Position numbers and translations under genes: made by a program. Shown one piece after another: positions 46,967 to 59,084 of a stretch of DNA of 64,000 bases. Position 1 is the first letter of the stretch. The number at the start of each line of letters is the position of its first letter. The stretch is from Owenia fusiformis (taxonomy: Eukaryota; Annelida; Polychaeta; Sabellida; Oweniidae). The stretch spans positions 21,528,455-21,592,454 of the forward strand of contig CAIIXF020000002.1 of the NCBI GenBank assembly GCA_903813345.2. The letters run 5' to 3'. Below the pieces are notes generated by a model that saw only the letters and a program-made list of their open reading frames with translations, had not been told where the DNA came from and made no database searches.

Positions 46967-47909
46967 TATAGTATTATCATATTATGCAACAGCTTCTGTA
47001 ACAATGATAATAATAAAACCTAAATAAAATTACATATTTTAGAATTATATGCACATTAAGTTGCAGGCAATCCTAAACTATCTTTTCAGAGTCACATATC
47101 ACATAAAACAAATATAAAATGTAATCTTGTTAAAAACAAAATAATAATGTTTCATGGAACAATGTTGTCCTTTTACTTTTCCATATGTACATGGTATGGT
47201 TCAACCCCATAAAAAATATTAAAGTTGTGCATACTGATTCACAATGCTACCATCAGAGACCATTGTAAATAAGGCGCACTGTCCCTGGGGTGCCAAAATA
47301 TTATATACTAGTAGTTCATGGATTGTTACATTATTGTATAAATGCACATTGTCATAAATTCTGTCAGTCCATGTATGAACACGTGTCCCTTTCTTTGCAC
47401 TATTCATAATTTGGCAGGTTTCTGAAGACTGTAGGGATTTTCAAGTTGACAGGAAAATCTCAGTGATGTATTGGTCATATGAAATTATCACCCTGTAAGT
47501 CACAGAATGCAGATGCAAGTTCAAGGTGTCGTAGGAAGCAGGGATTCTACCACCTTACGCAGAAAAGTCTGCAGCAGTCATAGTATGAGGAGGTATCTGA
47601 TATCTTAATTGGTAAGCTGCAATGTCACTGCGTATCAAAATTGATATATTCTAAAGTTACTCATAATTTGTATTTATGATCCTATTAACTTAGTACTATT
47701 AAATAAACAATATAAAGCACACCCTTATCTATTTAACCAACAACAAAAAACATTTTTAAAACAAAAAACAACAAAAAACCAATTTAATGGGAGAACAACT
47801 TTGTTTACTGTATCAGTTCAAAAGTGTTCACACAAATGTGTTCATAAAGTGTCCCACTGTCCCTGCTAGTAATGTATGATATTAATGATATTGTTTATTT
47901 GGTGCTGTT

Positions 47910-48022
47910 TTACTTGGCTGGGTTTGAGAATTTCGACATGATTTGTCTGTTTGCACGAACTTTCTCGTTCCATGCTTTTGTGAATACAGTTGAAGGCTGT
48001 TTTAGATACAGAGCAGTGTATG
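47910..48022 (-). CDS. Terminal exon completing the second BEN-like domain (exon B2c)
   Basis: An acceptor (CTTTTTGTTTCAG) then 2 nt, 36 codons and a stop. Joined in frame to the donor at 48332 it reads ...VIHALR then AYTALYLKQPSTVFTKAWNE, a basic helix with the W-N pair near the end. That is the expected C-terminal half of a BEN domain, after the helix in exon 48596-48332. If the same donor jumps instead to 43512 or 39641, the BEN domain would be cut and followed by zinc fingers. Confidence 0.65.
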
Positions 48023-48063
48023 CTGAAACAAAAAGGAAAACACATTTATGAAACATGAATTGT

Positions 48064-48250
48064 ACAGTAAAATCTATATATCCAAACACATCTCAAATCC
48101 AAACACCTCTTAATGTGAACACTTTTTCTTGGTTCCAAACTGATATCTCCCATTGACTTACATATTAAGATACCTTGAATTGTGAACACCTGCTAATCCA
48201 AACACCTTTCGCCTGTCACAGTCACATTCAGATTTGAATAAAGGTGTCAA
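48064..48250. repeat. ACAGTAAAAC-family repeat with GAACACCT phrases
   Basis: Begins TACAGTAAAATCTATAT and continues with AACACATCTC, AACACCTCTTAATGTGAAC and GAACACCTGC. The right end is diverged. It lies in the intron between exons B2b and B2c. Confidence 0.55.
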
Positions 48251-48331
48251 ACCCTTTCATAGAAATATACATTTCATAAGGTGAGACTCCGCATCATGGT
48301 TTAAGAGTACTATCATACTAAAAATGCATAC

Positions 48332-48596
48332 CCCTTAGAGCGTGAATGACAGGTGCAAAGTCTTGATGTCTCTCATAGAAGTTCACACCACCTTCTTTAT
48401 ACAACTCATGGGGTTCATACATTCCATCAATAAGTGCCTTTATAACCTTGGATGGATATTCTGACATGGAATTGTAGTGTTTCTGTTTTGGTATGGCAGA
48501 TGCAAGAACAGAAACTAACCAGCTTTGCTTGACAACAACTTCTGCATCATTCACAAGTCTCGTATGACCTTCGGGAATTGGTGCACCGACCCTGAT
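48332..48596 (-). CDS. Internal exon with N-terminal part of a BEN-like domain (exon B2b)
   Basis: 265 nt, opening in phase 0 after TTTTAG and closing after one nucleotide of a codon at a GTATGC donor. It encodes 88 residues starting IRVGAPIPEGHTRL and including YPSKVIKALIDGMYEPHELY and the acidic, aromatic tail before VIHALR. The pattern K-V-[KR]-x-L-[IL]-D-x-[FMY]-x-x-x-E-L is typical of BEN domains, which bind DNA or partners in chromatin factors. I judge it by pattern only. The closing phase matches every terminal exon of the locus. Confidence 0.65.
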
Positions 48597-49480
48597 CTAA
48601 AATGAATATTTCAAATTTTTCATTTACAAGTTTCTCCAACATAAACCGATACACTTTAGTTTACACCATATACATGTATGCTTAGCCTTGCCCAAGTCGG
48701 TCTCTTTTACTTATATTTGTAATAATTCAAGATCAGATAAGTAAAAAAAAGACTGACTTGGGCAAGGCTTATGTATGCTAAATATGAGAAATCTATGAAA
48801 CTACATAAACATGCATTGATTTGTCATGTCAAATATTTATGTCATGTCAAATATTTTTTTTAAAAGGGTATATCCACAAGGTACCCTTTCCAATGGTTCC
48901 ATTTTAATACTTTAAAATATAATTTCATCTATAGAAAGGAATATTCCTTTGATCTAGTTAGAGGTTCACATATGATTTAAGGATTTAAGCCTTGGACTCA
49001 GTACATCGATTGTGTGCTCAACTGTACACAACAGATGCGTTATTGATATTTCACGCACTGTTCATTATGTGAATACTCTGTTTGGATTGGCTGAAATTGG
49101 ACACACCTTGCCTTTCTGTGTGTGAATGGTCAATCATTACAATATCATGTCATGTCATTTACATAGAGATAATATTCATTTCATATTTAAATTCCAATAA
49201 TTCACATAAAAATCTCATTATCTTATAACATTGAATATCTTCAGAGTGTTGAAAGTGCAATTCTTTGGTTCCATGGACTTCCTAACAGTTAGAACAGTTT
49301 GTTAGATCAAAACATACAAAAAACAAGTTTAACACAATCAATAAATACTTTCTCAATATTAACATTTATAGTTTTGATGATCAAAAATAAAGGTTCAATA
49401 TACAAGAGATGTATTTTAATTGAATGGGTGATTTCTTGCAATTGTCCACAATGACATATTAGGCAGGGGCTCATACTTAC

Positions 49481-49575
49481 AAGTTGTGGTTTGCTAAGAG
49501 GTCTGACGGGTCTTGTCTTTGGCTGATATGTTCTGGTATTCCCGAAGTGACTGTAGTGTCTATCCTGTTGTACAC
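49481..49575 (-). CDS. Internal linker exon upstream of the BEN-like exon (exon B2a)
   Basis: An acceptor (AAATTCTAG), 2 nt completing a codon, then 31 codons ending in phase 0 at GTAAGT. The product is basic and rich in P, T and R (QPKTRPVRPLSKPQL), a disordered linker. It joins in frame to IRVGAP of exon 48596-48332. Because it opens with 2 nt like the terminal exons, it can follow the same upstream donor, for instance the one at 59912. Confidence 0.65.
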
Positions 49576-49783
49576 CTAGAATTTGTCGAAACATGAATTT
49601 TAAAATCATCTTTAAAACATGGCAGTCTTCTGTCATGTCATCAAAAGGATTTGGCTACAGGTACAAGTTCAAACAAAAATTATATGCAAAAACTACACTG
49701 ATTAACGACCAGTCACAAAAACGGTAGCTATAACAATCATGGCTACATCAATATGTCACGACTTTTTGGTAAATATAAACAAG

Positions 49784-49930
49784 GCATTAACATGCAAAAC
49801 ATCATCACCTGCCATTTGTTACAGACACCAGTACCAAACACCAACCACAAAACACTGAACACCAACAACCCAACACCAAACACCCAATATCATCCACAAA
49901 AAGTGGAAACCATAACCAAAACATTCTGAG
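49784..49930 (-). repeat. GTGACAT...AACAAATGGCAG dispersed repeat
   Basis: Antisense copy (CATTAACATGCAAAACATCA, CACCTGCCATTTGTTACAGA) with CAACACCAAACACC expansions. The antisense open frame across it is not a gene. Confidence 0.6.
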
Positions 49931-52209
49931 GATAAGCATGTGAATGGTCATGGTGTGAATGTTGAGTATGTGTGAAATTGATGATGATTGGGGATTCAAA
50001 TCTGATGGTGACTTCTGGACAAAATTGTCCATAAAGTGCAAAAAATGCTTATTTCCAACACTGTATACCTGATGAACTTATATGTACACATATTTACTTT
50101 ATTGCACTTTGCTACATAATTAACAAGATATTACAAAAACAATAACTTTTTTTGTTTTTTGTTATGTAACATTATCATATTTATTTCTCTAAAGGTCCAT
50201 GTGCAGTATGGCAAGTGATTTTAGACAGTCATATCTTTCACCATGGGTACTTTATGGCCATCAATACAGTGTTTTTTATGAAAATAATATGTTTTCTTTC
50301 AAGTGAAGTCCCCATGAAAGTAAAATATCAAGCTAACTCTCTGAAATATTATGGATTAGGACCCCACCTTGGCACTTTTTTAAAAATGTTAAGACTCACA
50401 CATAAAAAGAGGATCTTGTTTTTCTAAAGGATCCGTACCTATTAGTGTACCTATAAGAACTTAGAATATTATTGAAAATGGTGAAATGGAATTCCAGAAT
50501 TATTTTTATGCAATTTGAATCTTTATTAAGTATATTTTCAACAAATCACAAAAATAATGTGGAAAAAATGGTAAAAAGGTGTTTTTACAGTGATTCTTAA
50601 CACATATCATGTTGACTCTTCAAATGAGTAATTTTGACATATTTTCACAGAACCTTGATTAAAATCTTGAGTTTTGTAGATAGACTTAATTTCACTTTTC
50701 AATATAAGAATTACAATGTTTCCTAATCTACTAAGCTTCATTTCATGTACCATTCATGCATAAATAGTTAGTAATCCTATTGTATTAAAAGACACCCTAT
50801 TGTGTTTTTGTTGTAAACAGTGAATGACCTTCTCCATTCATTGACAGATTGAGGTACTTCCACAAACCAGACCCCCTCTGAATTTACCTTTATTGTTTAG
50901 TATTGACACTATTTTATAATTCGAACATAAAATAAGAGAGGGTCCTAAGTGTGGAAGATACACAATATGAAAGTATAGCAAAAATTTTAGTTTCAAAAGG
51001 GAGGCCATATTGAAATTGCCAATATAGTCAAGAATCCATTCTGCCTTGAACCTTCTATAAAACTAGAAAATCTTACTTGGAAAGATATTCTGGACTGAAC
51101 CTTCCAACAAACTCTATCATTTACAATAACTATTGTGTCAATGTATCACGCCACGGAAACACCCAACACGGGTTTAATTCTGAGCACCATGTTCAAACCT
51201 CTAAACAGATATATTCAATTTTCAATGATAACACGATTAAAGAAAACGTGTCATTTGCAATAAAGCAATTAAATCAAAGGTAACTTAAAATAATGTTTTT
51301 CAAAAATCTGTTCATGGGGTATACTATTAGAACATGTGATATGTAAGCAATGAGCCTGATAATCGAAAAAATATATTTAAGCTAGAGTCCATTTCACTGC
51401 TTCATTTCGTCAGTAGAACGGCAAAAATAAGAAATTGGGAGACCATTGTGCAATAATATATGGAAAAGTGTATTCATAATGTACATGAATGACATTTGTA
51501 TATTACAGATTTTTTAGTTTTTTGTGCAATAACCCTGTGCCGTCTTGTAATTTGAAGAATTTCAGCCGTGTTAATCTTATTGAAAATAACATGGCAGAGA
51601 AACATCCAAATATAAGAGGCCACACACTTTATAAGCCAAACTAGAAGCAATCCAAGATATACAAATGTCATTCATATACATAATCATGTAACATTCTAAT
51701 ATAAGATTATATACATTTTTTCATTAATTTCTAACCCTCTTAGTGTATGCCTTTATCAACCAATCAATCATGCCAAATTCTACAATTCAGTGTAATATTT
51801 TATTTGCATACTCTGATGTCTTTCAGATTATGGTCTTATGACATTGTTTCTGCCACACACAACACTAGTATACCATACACAACACATGGACTGTATGTTT
51901 AATACAGCACCTAAACTAAATTCCTTTGGAACAACAATCAATCAAAGTGTCTCAATACTCATTGTACAGTTAATAATGTTCTACCATCGAAATAAAGTCT
52001 TTAATTTAACCGATCAAAATGAGATACGGGACATCAGACACTGTAATTACCATATGCCGTTGTCTTTCTAAATTACTCAAATTCAGATTCAGAACACATT
52101 CTAGCATGTACACTAGAGAGAATTAAGCATCAATATTTCAATTGCTGTAAAAAAAGGCCCCCTGAATTTTTCTAAAAGTACAATACAAGTCAAGCTTTAC
52201 ATGGGGCCT
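49931..52209. other. Large intron of the BEN / zinc-finger locus
   Basis: AT-rich DNA between exon Z6 and exon B2a. I found no exon with the phase pattern of the locus. Open frames on + (50215, 51077, 51838) have no domain and no splice context. Confidence 0.45.
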
Positions 52210-52415
52210 TTAACTATCTTTGAAATGTTTCCTTGCCAAATGTCGTTTCAGATGCTCTTGCCTTGAGAAAGTATGAAGGCATAACTGGCAAAAGAAGTCT
52301 CTTCTTCCCAAGTGTCCCTTTTCATGCCGCTTCAGGTTAAATTTTTCAGTGAAGGTCTTGTTGCAGAGTTCACATTTAAAAGGTCGATCTTTGATTCCCT
52401 GTACTTTGTAGACAA
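52210..52415 (-). CDS. Alternative terminal exon with two C2H2 zinc fingers (exon Z6)
   Basis: Too short to stand out as a frame. An acceptor (CTTTATTTTATTTCCAG), 2 nt, then 67 codons and a stop. Finger 1 is CELCNKTFTEKFNLKRHEKGH and finger 2 CQLCLHTFSRQEHLKRHLARKH. The linker is HLGRRDFFC rather than TGEKP, so the two fingers may not pack along DNA in the usual way. The reading starts VYKVQGIKDRPFKC, and the protein ends HFKDS. The second-finger pattern SR-x-[DE]-x-L-x-x-H is shared with Z9, Z8, Z5 and Z4. Confidence 0.8.
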
Positions 52416-53410
52416 CTGGAAATAAAATAAAGATTTTTATTAACCAAATTCATGGTGTTCATCTATGTACAAATGTTAATTACTACATGTTAATGATTGG
52501 TAAGCCCTAATTTTTTATCTTTTGAATAAAATCTTTTGTAGAATTGGTCATAAACCATCTTTTCTGATGATTTCAGCTTGAAAAAAATGGTTTACGCTTA
52601 ATTCAATGTTTAAAACTAGGGATTTAATCAACATGGATTTTGAAAATATTTCTTCCTTCATTGAACACTTCGTTTCTATTCTACATAGTCCCATGTTAAA
52701 TAAAACTTTGAACACCTATTATTTTGAACACTTTTAGATGGTCCCACTGGATCATTCAGATTAGGGACAGGTTTACTATATTGAGGTTTCTACACATCAC
52801 CCTCCAATCGATCCTCTACATGAGTGGACAATTTAACAAAACATTTTACATTAATTTCTTTTTATTTCTATCATATACACATACCTACTAGAAATTGCTA
52901 CAGCAGATACTCAATTTTACATTCAAAAACAACATTTAATGTTTTTGCATCAGTAAATTGCATAAACTATAAAGTAATGGTAGTAAATATTCTTAATTTT
53001 TTCAAAAAGATTCATATACATATAAAGTAGCCCAAAATGCAACCACTCTAATTTTCGAACAATGTTCTCGATTGGAGTAGATTCTTTGAATTTCCTTGTG
53101 TGTATGCAAATATAATATATATATGTCATATAAAGTCATCTAGGTGTGCGCTAGATATGGCATTATATAAGTCATATCTGCATTGCTTTCATACGCAATA
53201 TCAAGGATATGGCCTATTAAAACACTTCTTTAGAATTACTTTGTCAATGATGGCGGATTGACTTGCCTTTTTGATAAAAACAAATGTAGATTTCTGAAAT
53301 TTCATTGATTCAATTACACAAAAAAACTGGTTATGTTTCCATGTGCTGTGCGCAAGCCTGAAAATTGATTTCATTGTAATTCCAGCTTGGGCTTAACACT
53401 ATTCCGTCTT

Positions 53411-53631
53411 TCATGTTCCTAGCATTGAGTGTGTTCCGACAATATGTCTATTGAGATTGTCCTTTCTTCCGAACTCTCTGTTACATACTGGGCATTTGTA
53501 GTATCTCTTTCCAGTGTGGGTGAACTGATGCCGCTCCAAACTGCTCCGAGCAGTGAATTGTTTCAAGCACATGTCACAAGTAAATCGTTGTCTCACTTTT
53601 GGCGAATGAGCTGCAGTTAACACGATGTGTC
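53411..53631 (-). CDS. Alternative terminal exon with two C2H2 zinc fingers (exon Z5)
   Basis: An acceptor (CAATTTTATTTCCAG), 2 nt, 72 codons and a stop. The reading begins GHIVLTAAHSPKVRQRFTC. Finger 1 is CDMCLKQFTARSSLERHQFTH, finger 2 CPVCNREFGRKDNLNRHIVGTH, with a HTGKRYYKC linker. All eight zinc ligands are present. Phase and size match the other terminal exons. Confidence 0.87.
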
Positions 53632-54159
53632 CTGGAAATAAAATTGAGGTATATACAGTATATGTTTTTTTAATCATGTGCTGCCATGTTGGACAATTAA
53701 ATTCTGAAATGACATTTCCCCAATGTTTTCAATTTTTTGTGAAAGTGCTGAACTACCCTAAATATGAAATAAATATTATGATACAAAATAATTTTTATCC
53801 CATATTGTACTCTACTGACTACATATAATCATCTTATATTGTAGAATTTACTAGACCCATGTACATTGTATTTGTGGCAATGCAATAAATAAATAAATAT
53901 AATTGCCAGGGAGTTTGTGAAATTTGGAAATATTTGTGAATATGAATGTGAACTTGTGAAATTGGAAAATACTGATCAAAATATTATTCTTTTTTTCCAA
54001 TTCCTCTCATAAACATCATATTCACCTCTTAGGATTTCATTCAAAAACATATTTTTAGGCCTACTTTCTATCTTTCTCAGTCATATCTACAGATTATGGT
54101 GTTTTCTGCATGCTGTAAATGCTTTCCATGAAACAAATTCAGTTAATCTTAAGCCCTGT

Positions 54160-54308
54160 AGCCAGGGAGGGCCAAAAATTCTTTCAAAACCATGCAATTT
54201 TTCAAGTGATTTTGGGCATATTTGGGTCAAAGTTGTCAAAACTGAACCCCCTTAGAACTTTTAAAAAAGTAACTCCCCTTGACAAATCCTGGCTACGGCC
54301 CTGATCTT
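54160..54308. repeat. Dispersed repeat ending GGCTACGGCCCTG, second copy
   Basis: TGTAGCCAGGGAGGGCCAAA to CTGGCTACGGCCCTGATC; same family as 9930-10098. Confidence 0.6.
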
Positions 54309-54404
54309 TATCTGGAAATCCTTTTGTTGCAAGTACAAGGATAACATTAAAGGATTTGGAAATGAAAATGAATTCATTGAAAGCTAGATGCTCATTCAAT
54401 TACT

Positions 54405-54795
54405 CAGATGCGAGTAGGTAGTTACAAGTTTCGCCACCAGGTGGCTGACTCGGGGGAATTAACATGGCAGGGTATTACAAAATTCCCTTAAACTTGAATA
54501 TGCATCAGTTTTAATGGTTCACTTTTCATATTACCTTTATGTATCTGATAGTTATACAAATTAAAATATGTCCAGTAAAAGAAAATATTATCTGCCCAAC
54601 ACAATAAAAGATATTTCACTTTTTTTACAACATGGGCTCTATGGGGAATCTCCCCGACCTAGAAGTCACATTTTCACATGTTTCAGTTGATAAAGTCTTT
54701 TCAAAACCACATTTCTAAATGTAATTTTACATGTAGATTCCAAATATGACATCAGTTTGACTGACGTAAATCAAGATTATTTCTACTCGCATCTG
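54405..54795. mobile_element. MITE family with CAGATGCGAGTAG ends, copy 2
   Basis: Inverted relative to the copy at 17691-18105, with the same ends. It lies in an intron of the zinc-finger locus. Confidence 0.8.
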
Positions 54796-55261
54796 GCATA
54801 TTATATCATAATTTCAAAATGTGTATGGATATCATGGGATAAATAGTTTATTTACTTGTCAGGATTGATTATGGGTTTTATCTTGGGTTTCTAAAAGATA
54901 TCACAGCTTAAAAAATCCTCATCACCTTATCAGTTCAAGTTTCAAATTGAATAAAGAACTACTCTCTGAATTAAATCATATTCTACACAAACAATTGATT
55001 TCAAGTTTTGAAAATTACAGAAATGAAGGTTTACATCCAAATAAAGTCTATTGTTAATGTAATGTAAGCATAAATTACATACCAATATGAATTCAAATAA
55101 AATAGAGTAATTTATGTGTGATGAGAATTACAGCTATTAGCTCTTCATTTATTAAACCCTTTTTTCTAATAAACAATGGCACCCACATTGGATAGTACTA
55201 TATTATTAAATTTCATAAAACATTATTTCCAGTTCCACAAAACAAGTTTTATTTCGGAAAT

Positions 55262-55700
55262 ATTGAACAAATATTTCACTCTATTGAGGTGAATACCTGT
55301 ACATCTTTCACAAGTGATATTCCACGAAGCCCGAAGGGCAAGTGGAATATCACCTTGTGAAAATGCTACAGGTATTCACCGAAAATAGAGTGAAATATTT
55401 GTTTTATTATATCACTGTCTAGCTAAACATCCCTAATATTATTAAGTAATAGGTTAACATTGAAATACATTGAATCTACTCGGTTCGTCTGCCATCTTGA
55501 CTTACACTGAACTAAATTATTTACACTGAACGAAAACAAATTCTTTGAAAATTCCCGGGAGCGTGGGATATCGCTAGATATCTCACGGTTGTCTTATCTG
55601 ATTAGCATTGCCATTGAATATCGCCAGATATCCCACGACATGTGACCCGGTTTTGACCAATCATACTGTCGCTAGCTAGATAGTGATATAATAAATATAT
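55262..55700. repeat. Hairpin plus inverted-repeat element
   Basis: At 55266-55402 arms of about 60 nt (AAATATTTCACTCTATT, GGTGAATACCTGTA, TCACAAG.TGATATTCCAC and their inverses) enclose CGAAGCCCGAAGGGCAAG. Immediately right, TTTTATTATATCACTGTCTAGC (55402) has its inverse at about 55673-55696. The interior holds GATATCGC(T/C)AGATATC twice. Probably one composite non-coding element. Confidence 0.6.
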
Positions 55701-55756
55701 ATATTGCATTACAATCAATTATTATAACATAATTTAAGTGTATATTATATCATTCA

Positions 55757-55875
55757 AGGCATTAACATGCAAAATGTCACCACCTGCCATTTGTTACAGA
55801 TGCCAAACGTCAGTACCAGATACAAACAGCTGTCACAAAATGGAAACCATTGACCATAACAATATCTCACAATTT
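55757..55875 (-). repeat. GTGACAT...AACAAATGGCAG dispersed repeat
   Basis: CATTAACATGCAAAATGTCACCACCTGCCATTTGTTACAG; an antisense family member. Confidence 0.6.
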
Positions 55876-56329
55876 TTTAGAATTTAATCCAATGTTTCAG
55901 TGAAAGAGATTCCAAGCCCCATATTATGTACGATTTTATTTCAAATTCTACAAATACAAACTTTAAATAAATAATTCACTATAAAAGAAGCCACAAAATC
56001 CCTCATGCCATATTTTTGCAACATTAACATATCAAAATTATTAAACATATTTGTTAATGTAAAAATTCATTATCAAATTGCATTTTTGAAAAATATAATA
56101 CTGTATAATATTAATAAAATTCATTGAATTGTTGCATTATATATTTCATGATAATATAGATAAACCCATGGAAGTCTCAAATTGTGATCTGACACCTCAT
56201 TCATGAATGATCCATTAGTCGCCTCAAGAACATGAGTTCTTGTTTTTCTTCCCCTCCAAATAGGAAGAGTTTATATAGGCCTAACTTTGAACATCTTATT
56301 CATAATATATTTTAGTCCCCTCAAGAATA

Positions 56330-57105
56330 TCATTTCACATCTGTCTCCAAAGGCAGGGTTAGGTTTATATAGTGTAACATATCTCATTCAAATGTAAAGC
56401 TTGTACACTCTAGCCATGAGTTCACATTTTTCTCCAAAGGCAGGGTGGAGGTTTATACATATGTATAGTGTAACATATCTCATTTAAATGTAAAGCTTGT
56501 ACACTCTAGCCATGAATTCACATTTGTCTCCAAAGGCAGGGTGGAGGTTTATACATATGTATAGTGTAACATATCTCATTCAAATGTAAAGCTTGTACAC
56601 TCTAGCCATGAGTTCACATTTGTCTCCAAAGGCAGGGTGAAGGTTTATACATATGTATAGTGTAACATATCTCATTCTTTTAAGCTTGTATACTCTCGCC
56701 ATAAGTTCACATTTGTCTCCAAAGGCAGGGTGAAGGTTTATATAGTGTAACATATCTCATTCAAATTTTAAGCTTGTACACTCTAGCAATGAGTTCACAT
56801 TTGTCTCCAAAGGCAGGGTGAAGGTTTATATAGTGTAACATATCTCATTCAAATTTTAAGCTTGTACACTCTAGCCATGAGTTCAGATTTGTCTCCAAAG
56901 GCAGGGTGGAGGTTTATATAGTGTAACATATGTCATTCAAATATTAAGCTTGTACACTCTAGCCATGAGTTCACATTTGTCTCCTAAGGCAGGGTGGGGT
57001 TTATACATATGTATAGGCCTAGTGTAACATACCTCATTCAAATGTAAAGCTTGTACACTCTAGCCGTGAGTTCATATTTGCAGGGTGGAGGTTTATATAG
57101 GCCAT
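56330..57105. repeat. Tandem array, about nine 85-97-bp units, touching zinc-finger exon Z4
   Basis: Each unit contains TCTCCAAAGGCAGGGT, GGTTTATA(CATATGTATA)GTGTAACATATCTCATT, AAGCTTGTACACTCTAGCC and ATGAGTTCACATTTG. Units with and without the 10-bp CATATGTATA insert alternate in blocks. The array ends within a few bases of the stop codon of exon Z4, so it is the 3' UTR or immediate 3' flank of that isoform. Confidence 0.92.
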
Positions 57106-57109
57106 TATT

Positions 57110-57411
57110 TTATTGATATTGAATTGTTCCTTCAATAGCATGAGTTCTCATATGCCTCCTAAGACTGTCCTTCCTGGATACCTCTTTATTACAAACTGGA
57201 CATTTAAATAGTGAAACTCTCGTGTGGATGAGCTTGTGTCTGTCCAGGCTGCTCTTTAATGAAAATGTCTTGCAGCATAGTTGACAGTTGTAGCCTTGCT
57301 CCTGCATATATGATGTCTCCAGTGTGGATGTATCCTGGTATGTCTCCAGTTTGGATCTATCATTGTATGATGTCTCCAGTGTGGGTGCACTGCTTACCAT
57401 GATAAAGTAGT
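57110..57411 (-). CDS. Alternative terminal exon with two C2H2 zinc fingers (exon Z4)
   Basis: An acceptor (CTGTTTGATTTCAG), 2 nt, 99 codons and a stop. A linker with repeated LETSY (APTLETSYND..., TLETSYMQEQ) precedes finger 1 CQLCCKTFSLKSSLDRHKLIH and finger 2 CPVCNKEVSRKDSLRRHMRTH. The inter-finger linker is HTRVSLFKC. In finger 2 the usual hydrophobic F after the knuckle is V, a mild departure. All zinc ligands are present. Confidence 0.87.
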
Positions 57412-57449
57412 CTGAAATCAAACAGAAATTAACTATAACTAATTCATTA

Positions 57450-57630
57450 AGGCATTAACATGCAAAAAGTCACCACCTGCCATTTGTTACAAAATGCAAA
57501 ACTCCTAACACCAACGACAGCCACAAAATAGTTAGACACAATAACAATACGTTAAGTTGACCAATATCCTGTTAAATGGACCTTTTATTTGGCAAACTGA
57601 TGTATTTAATCACCACTTATGGTGGTGACA
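57450..57630 (-). repeat. GTGACAT...AACAAATGGCAG dispersed repeat, full-length copy
   Basis: Starts GGCATTAACATGCAAAAAGTC and appears to end CACCACTTATGGTGGTGACA near 57629, so this copy keeps the hairpin-like terminus. Confidence 0.55.
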
Positions 57631-57922
57631 AAAAAACTAAATTAAGATCGCAGATTTTCTAAATGACAAGATTCCTTGCTGTTTCAAAGGGACAGACGAG
57701 TTGCCTTTATTCTAATATTAATTATAATTCCTAGTACCCCAAACACATTTATTTTAATGGATTAATATGCTTAGTACCCCGGACAGGTCAAATATCATAG
57801 TCCTTTATTCTAATATACTAAGAATATACTTAGTGCCCTCGACAGGATAGTCATCATAATCCTTTATTCTTATCTATCAAATTTATACTTATTACCCAGG
57901 ACAAGTCTAATGAGCACTTTGG

Positions 57923-58002
57923 GTAGGTGGGTGGGTGGATGGGTGGATGGGTGGATGGGTGGATGGGTGGATGGGTGGGTGGGTGGATGGGTGGATGGAT
58001 GA
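57923..58002. repeat. (GGGTGGAT)n microsatellite
   Basis: About 80 bp of GGGTGGGTGGATGGGTGGAT units. Regular GGG runs on the plus strand could form G-quadruplexes. The repeated open frame is an artefact. Confidence 0.95.
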
Positions 58003-58600
58003 TAGGCAGATGGACAGCTCTCCATATCCTTATTCAAACCTCTTTCATCGGGATAATTTATTGTCTTGTAAAAGAATAAACAATATACAGATCAGGGATT
58101 TATTTATGCAATTAATGCTTATATATTTCTATTCTAAAACATAGTGTGTAATCTAAATTTAAAACCTTATAAAATCTCTTATAAAATACATGGGATACCT
58201 TTAAGAATTTAAATAAAAACAAAATTCATTTCATGATGTTCAAATCTATATCAAAATGTACATTTATGTAAGAGATAATACACTTGACGTGATGGTTATT
58301 CATCTCTAGGATTATAGAATGCATATTCTTTCTTGTTCATTCTTAGCCCATTCAAGACATTAAAATAATGTATTCAAATAAAACTGTATTTCTCACCAGG
58401 GAATCTTAAAATTGTCAGAATTCTAAATCTGGATTGGGCTATAGCTTTATTTAAATCTGTAAAATTCATGTTTTTAAAAAGGAGATTCCAAATTTTCAAA
58501 ATGCAAACACTGATATAGTTTTACCATAAACATTTTAAAAATGATAGGAAACATGAGCTAATGTTATCATAAAATACATCAGACAGATATTGTTGAAGTA

Positions 58601-58829
58601 CAGGGTGTCAAATAAATATGTTCTCCGCCTGTAACTTTAACATCCACATAATATTGCATAACGTTTTTGTCTGCAAGATATCTGAATTGTTCGTTAGGAC
58701 ATAAAAAGTAGGCTTCATGGAGCAACTCCACAAGAAGTTTCAGATGACTAGCTCAAGTAGATGCACTTTTATGTATAAAAGTTCTTACTCTCGAAATTAA
58801 GAGGGAGAACATATTTATTTGACACCCTG
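58601..58829. mobile_element. MITE with CAGGGTGTCAAATAA ends, copy 2
   Basis: 229 bp with the ends CAGGGTGTCAAATAAATATG and CATATTTATTTGACACCCTG, flanked by TA on both sides. The interior is the inverse of the copy at 23783-24010. Confidence 0.92.
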
Positions 58830-59084
58830 TATAGATCATTCCTCTTCCTTTGTAACAAAATGTTATGCCTGTATCAAGGGACCTGTTATATTGTCAGGTC
58901 ATTCCAGGTAATGATCGAATCTTATATTAAGCAGTGCAAAATAAATCAACATATCTGTTTTTGTCCATGTTTCATGATGAGAGTAAAATAGCCAAACTGC
59001 AATGATGTATTTAAAAAACTTTTGTCTCATAATACATGAGTGTCGATTATTTGTTTGTTCCTCGAATGAAATGTTTATCATTGT

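Larger units (their letters stand above)
42069..47746. repeat. Segmental tandem duplication, copy B (5.7 kb, enlarged by insertions)
   Basis: Collinear with copy A (37747-42048) but longer by a 998-bp element (43793-44790), a 158-bp tandem triplication (45685-46083), a SINE (46085-46395) and a 508-bp element (46459-46966). All four are missing from copy A at the equivalent places, so they post-date the duplication. Confidence 0.9.

Noticed and set aside
57935-58144. [12 protein letters not shown] protein
   Set aside because: Translation of a (GGGTGGAT)n microsatellite.
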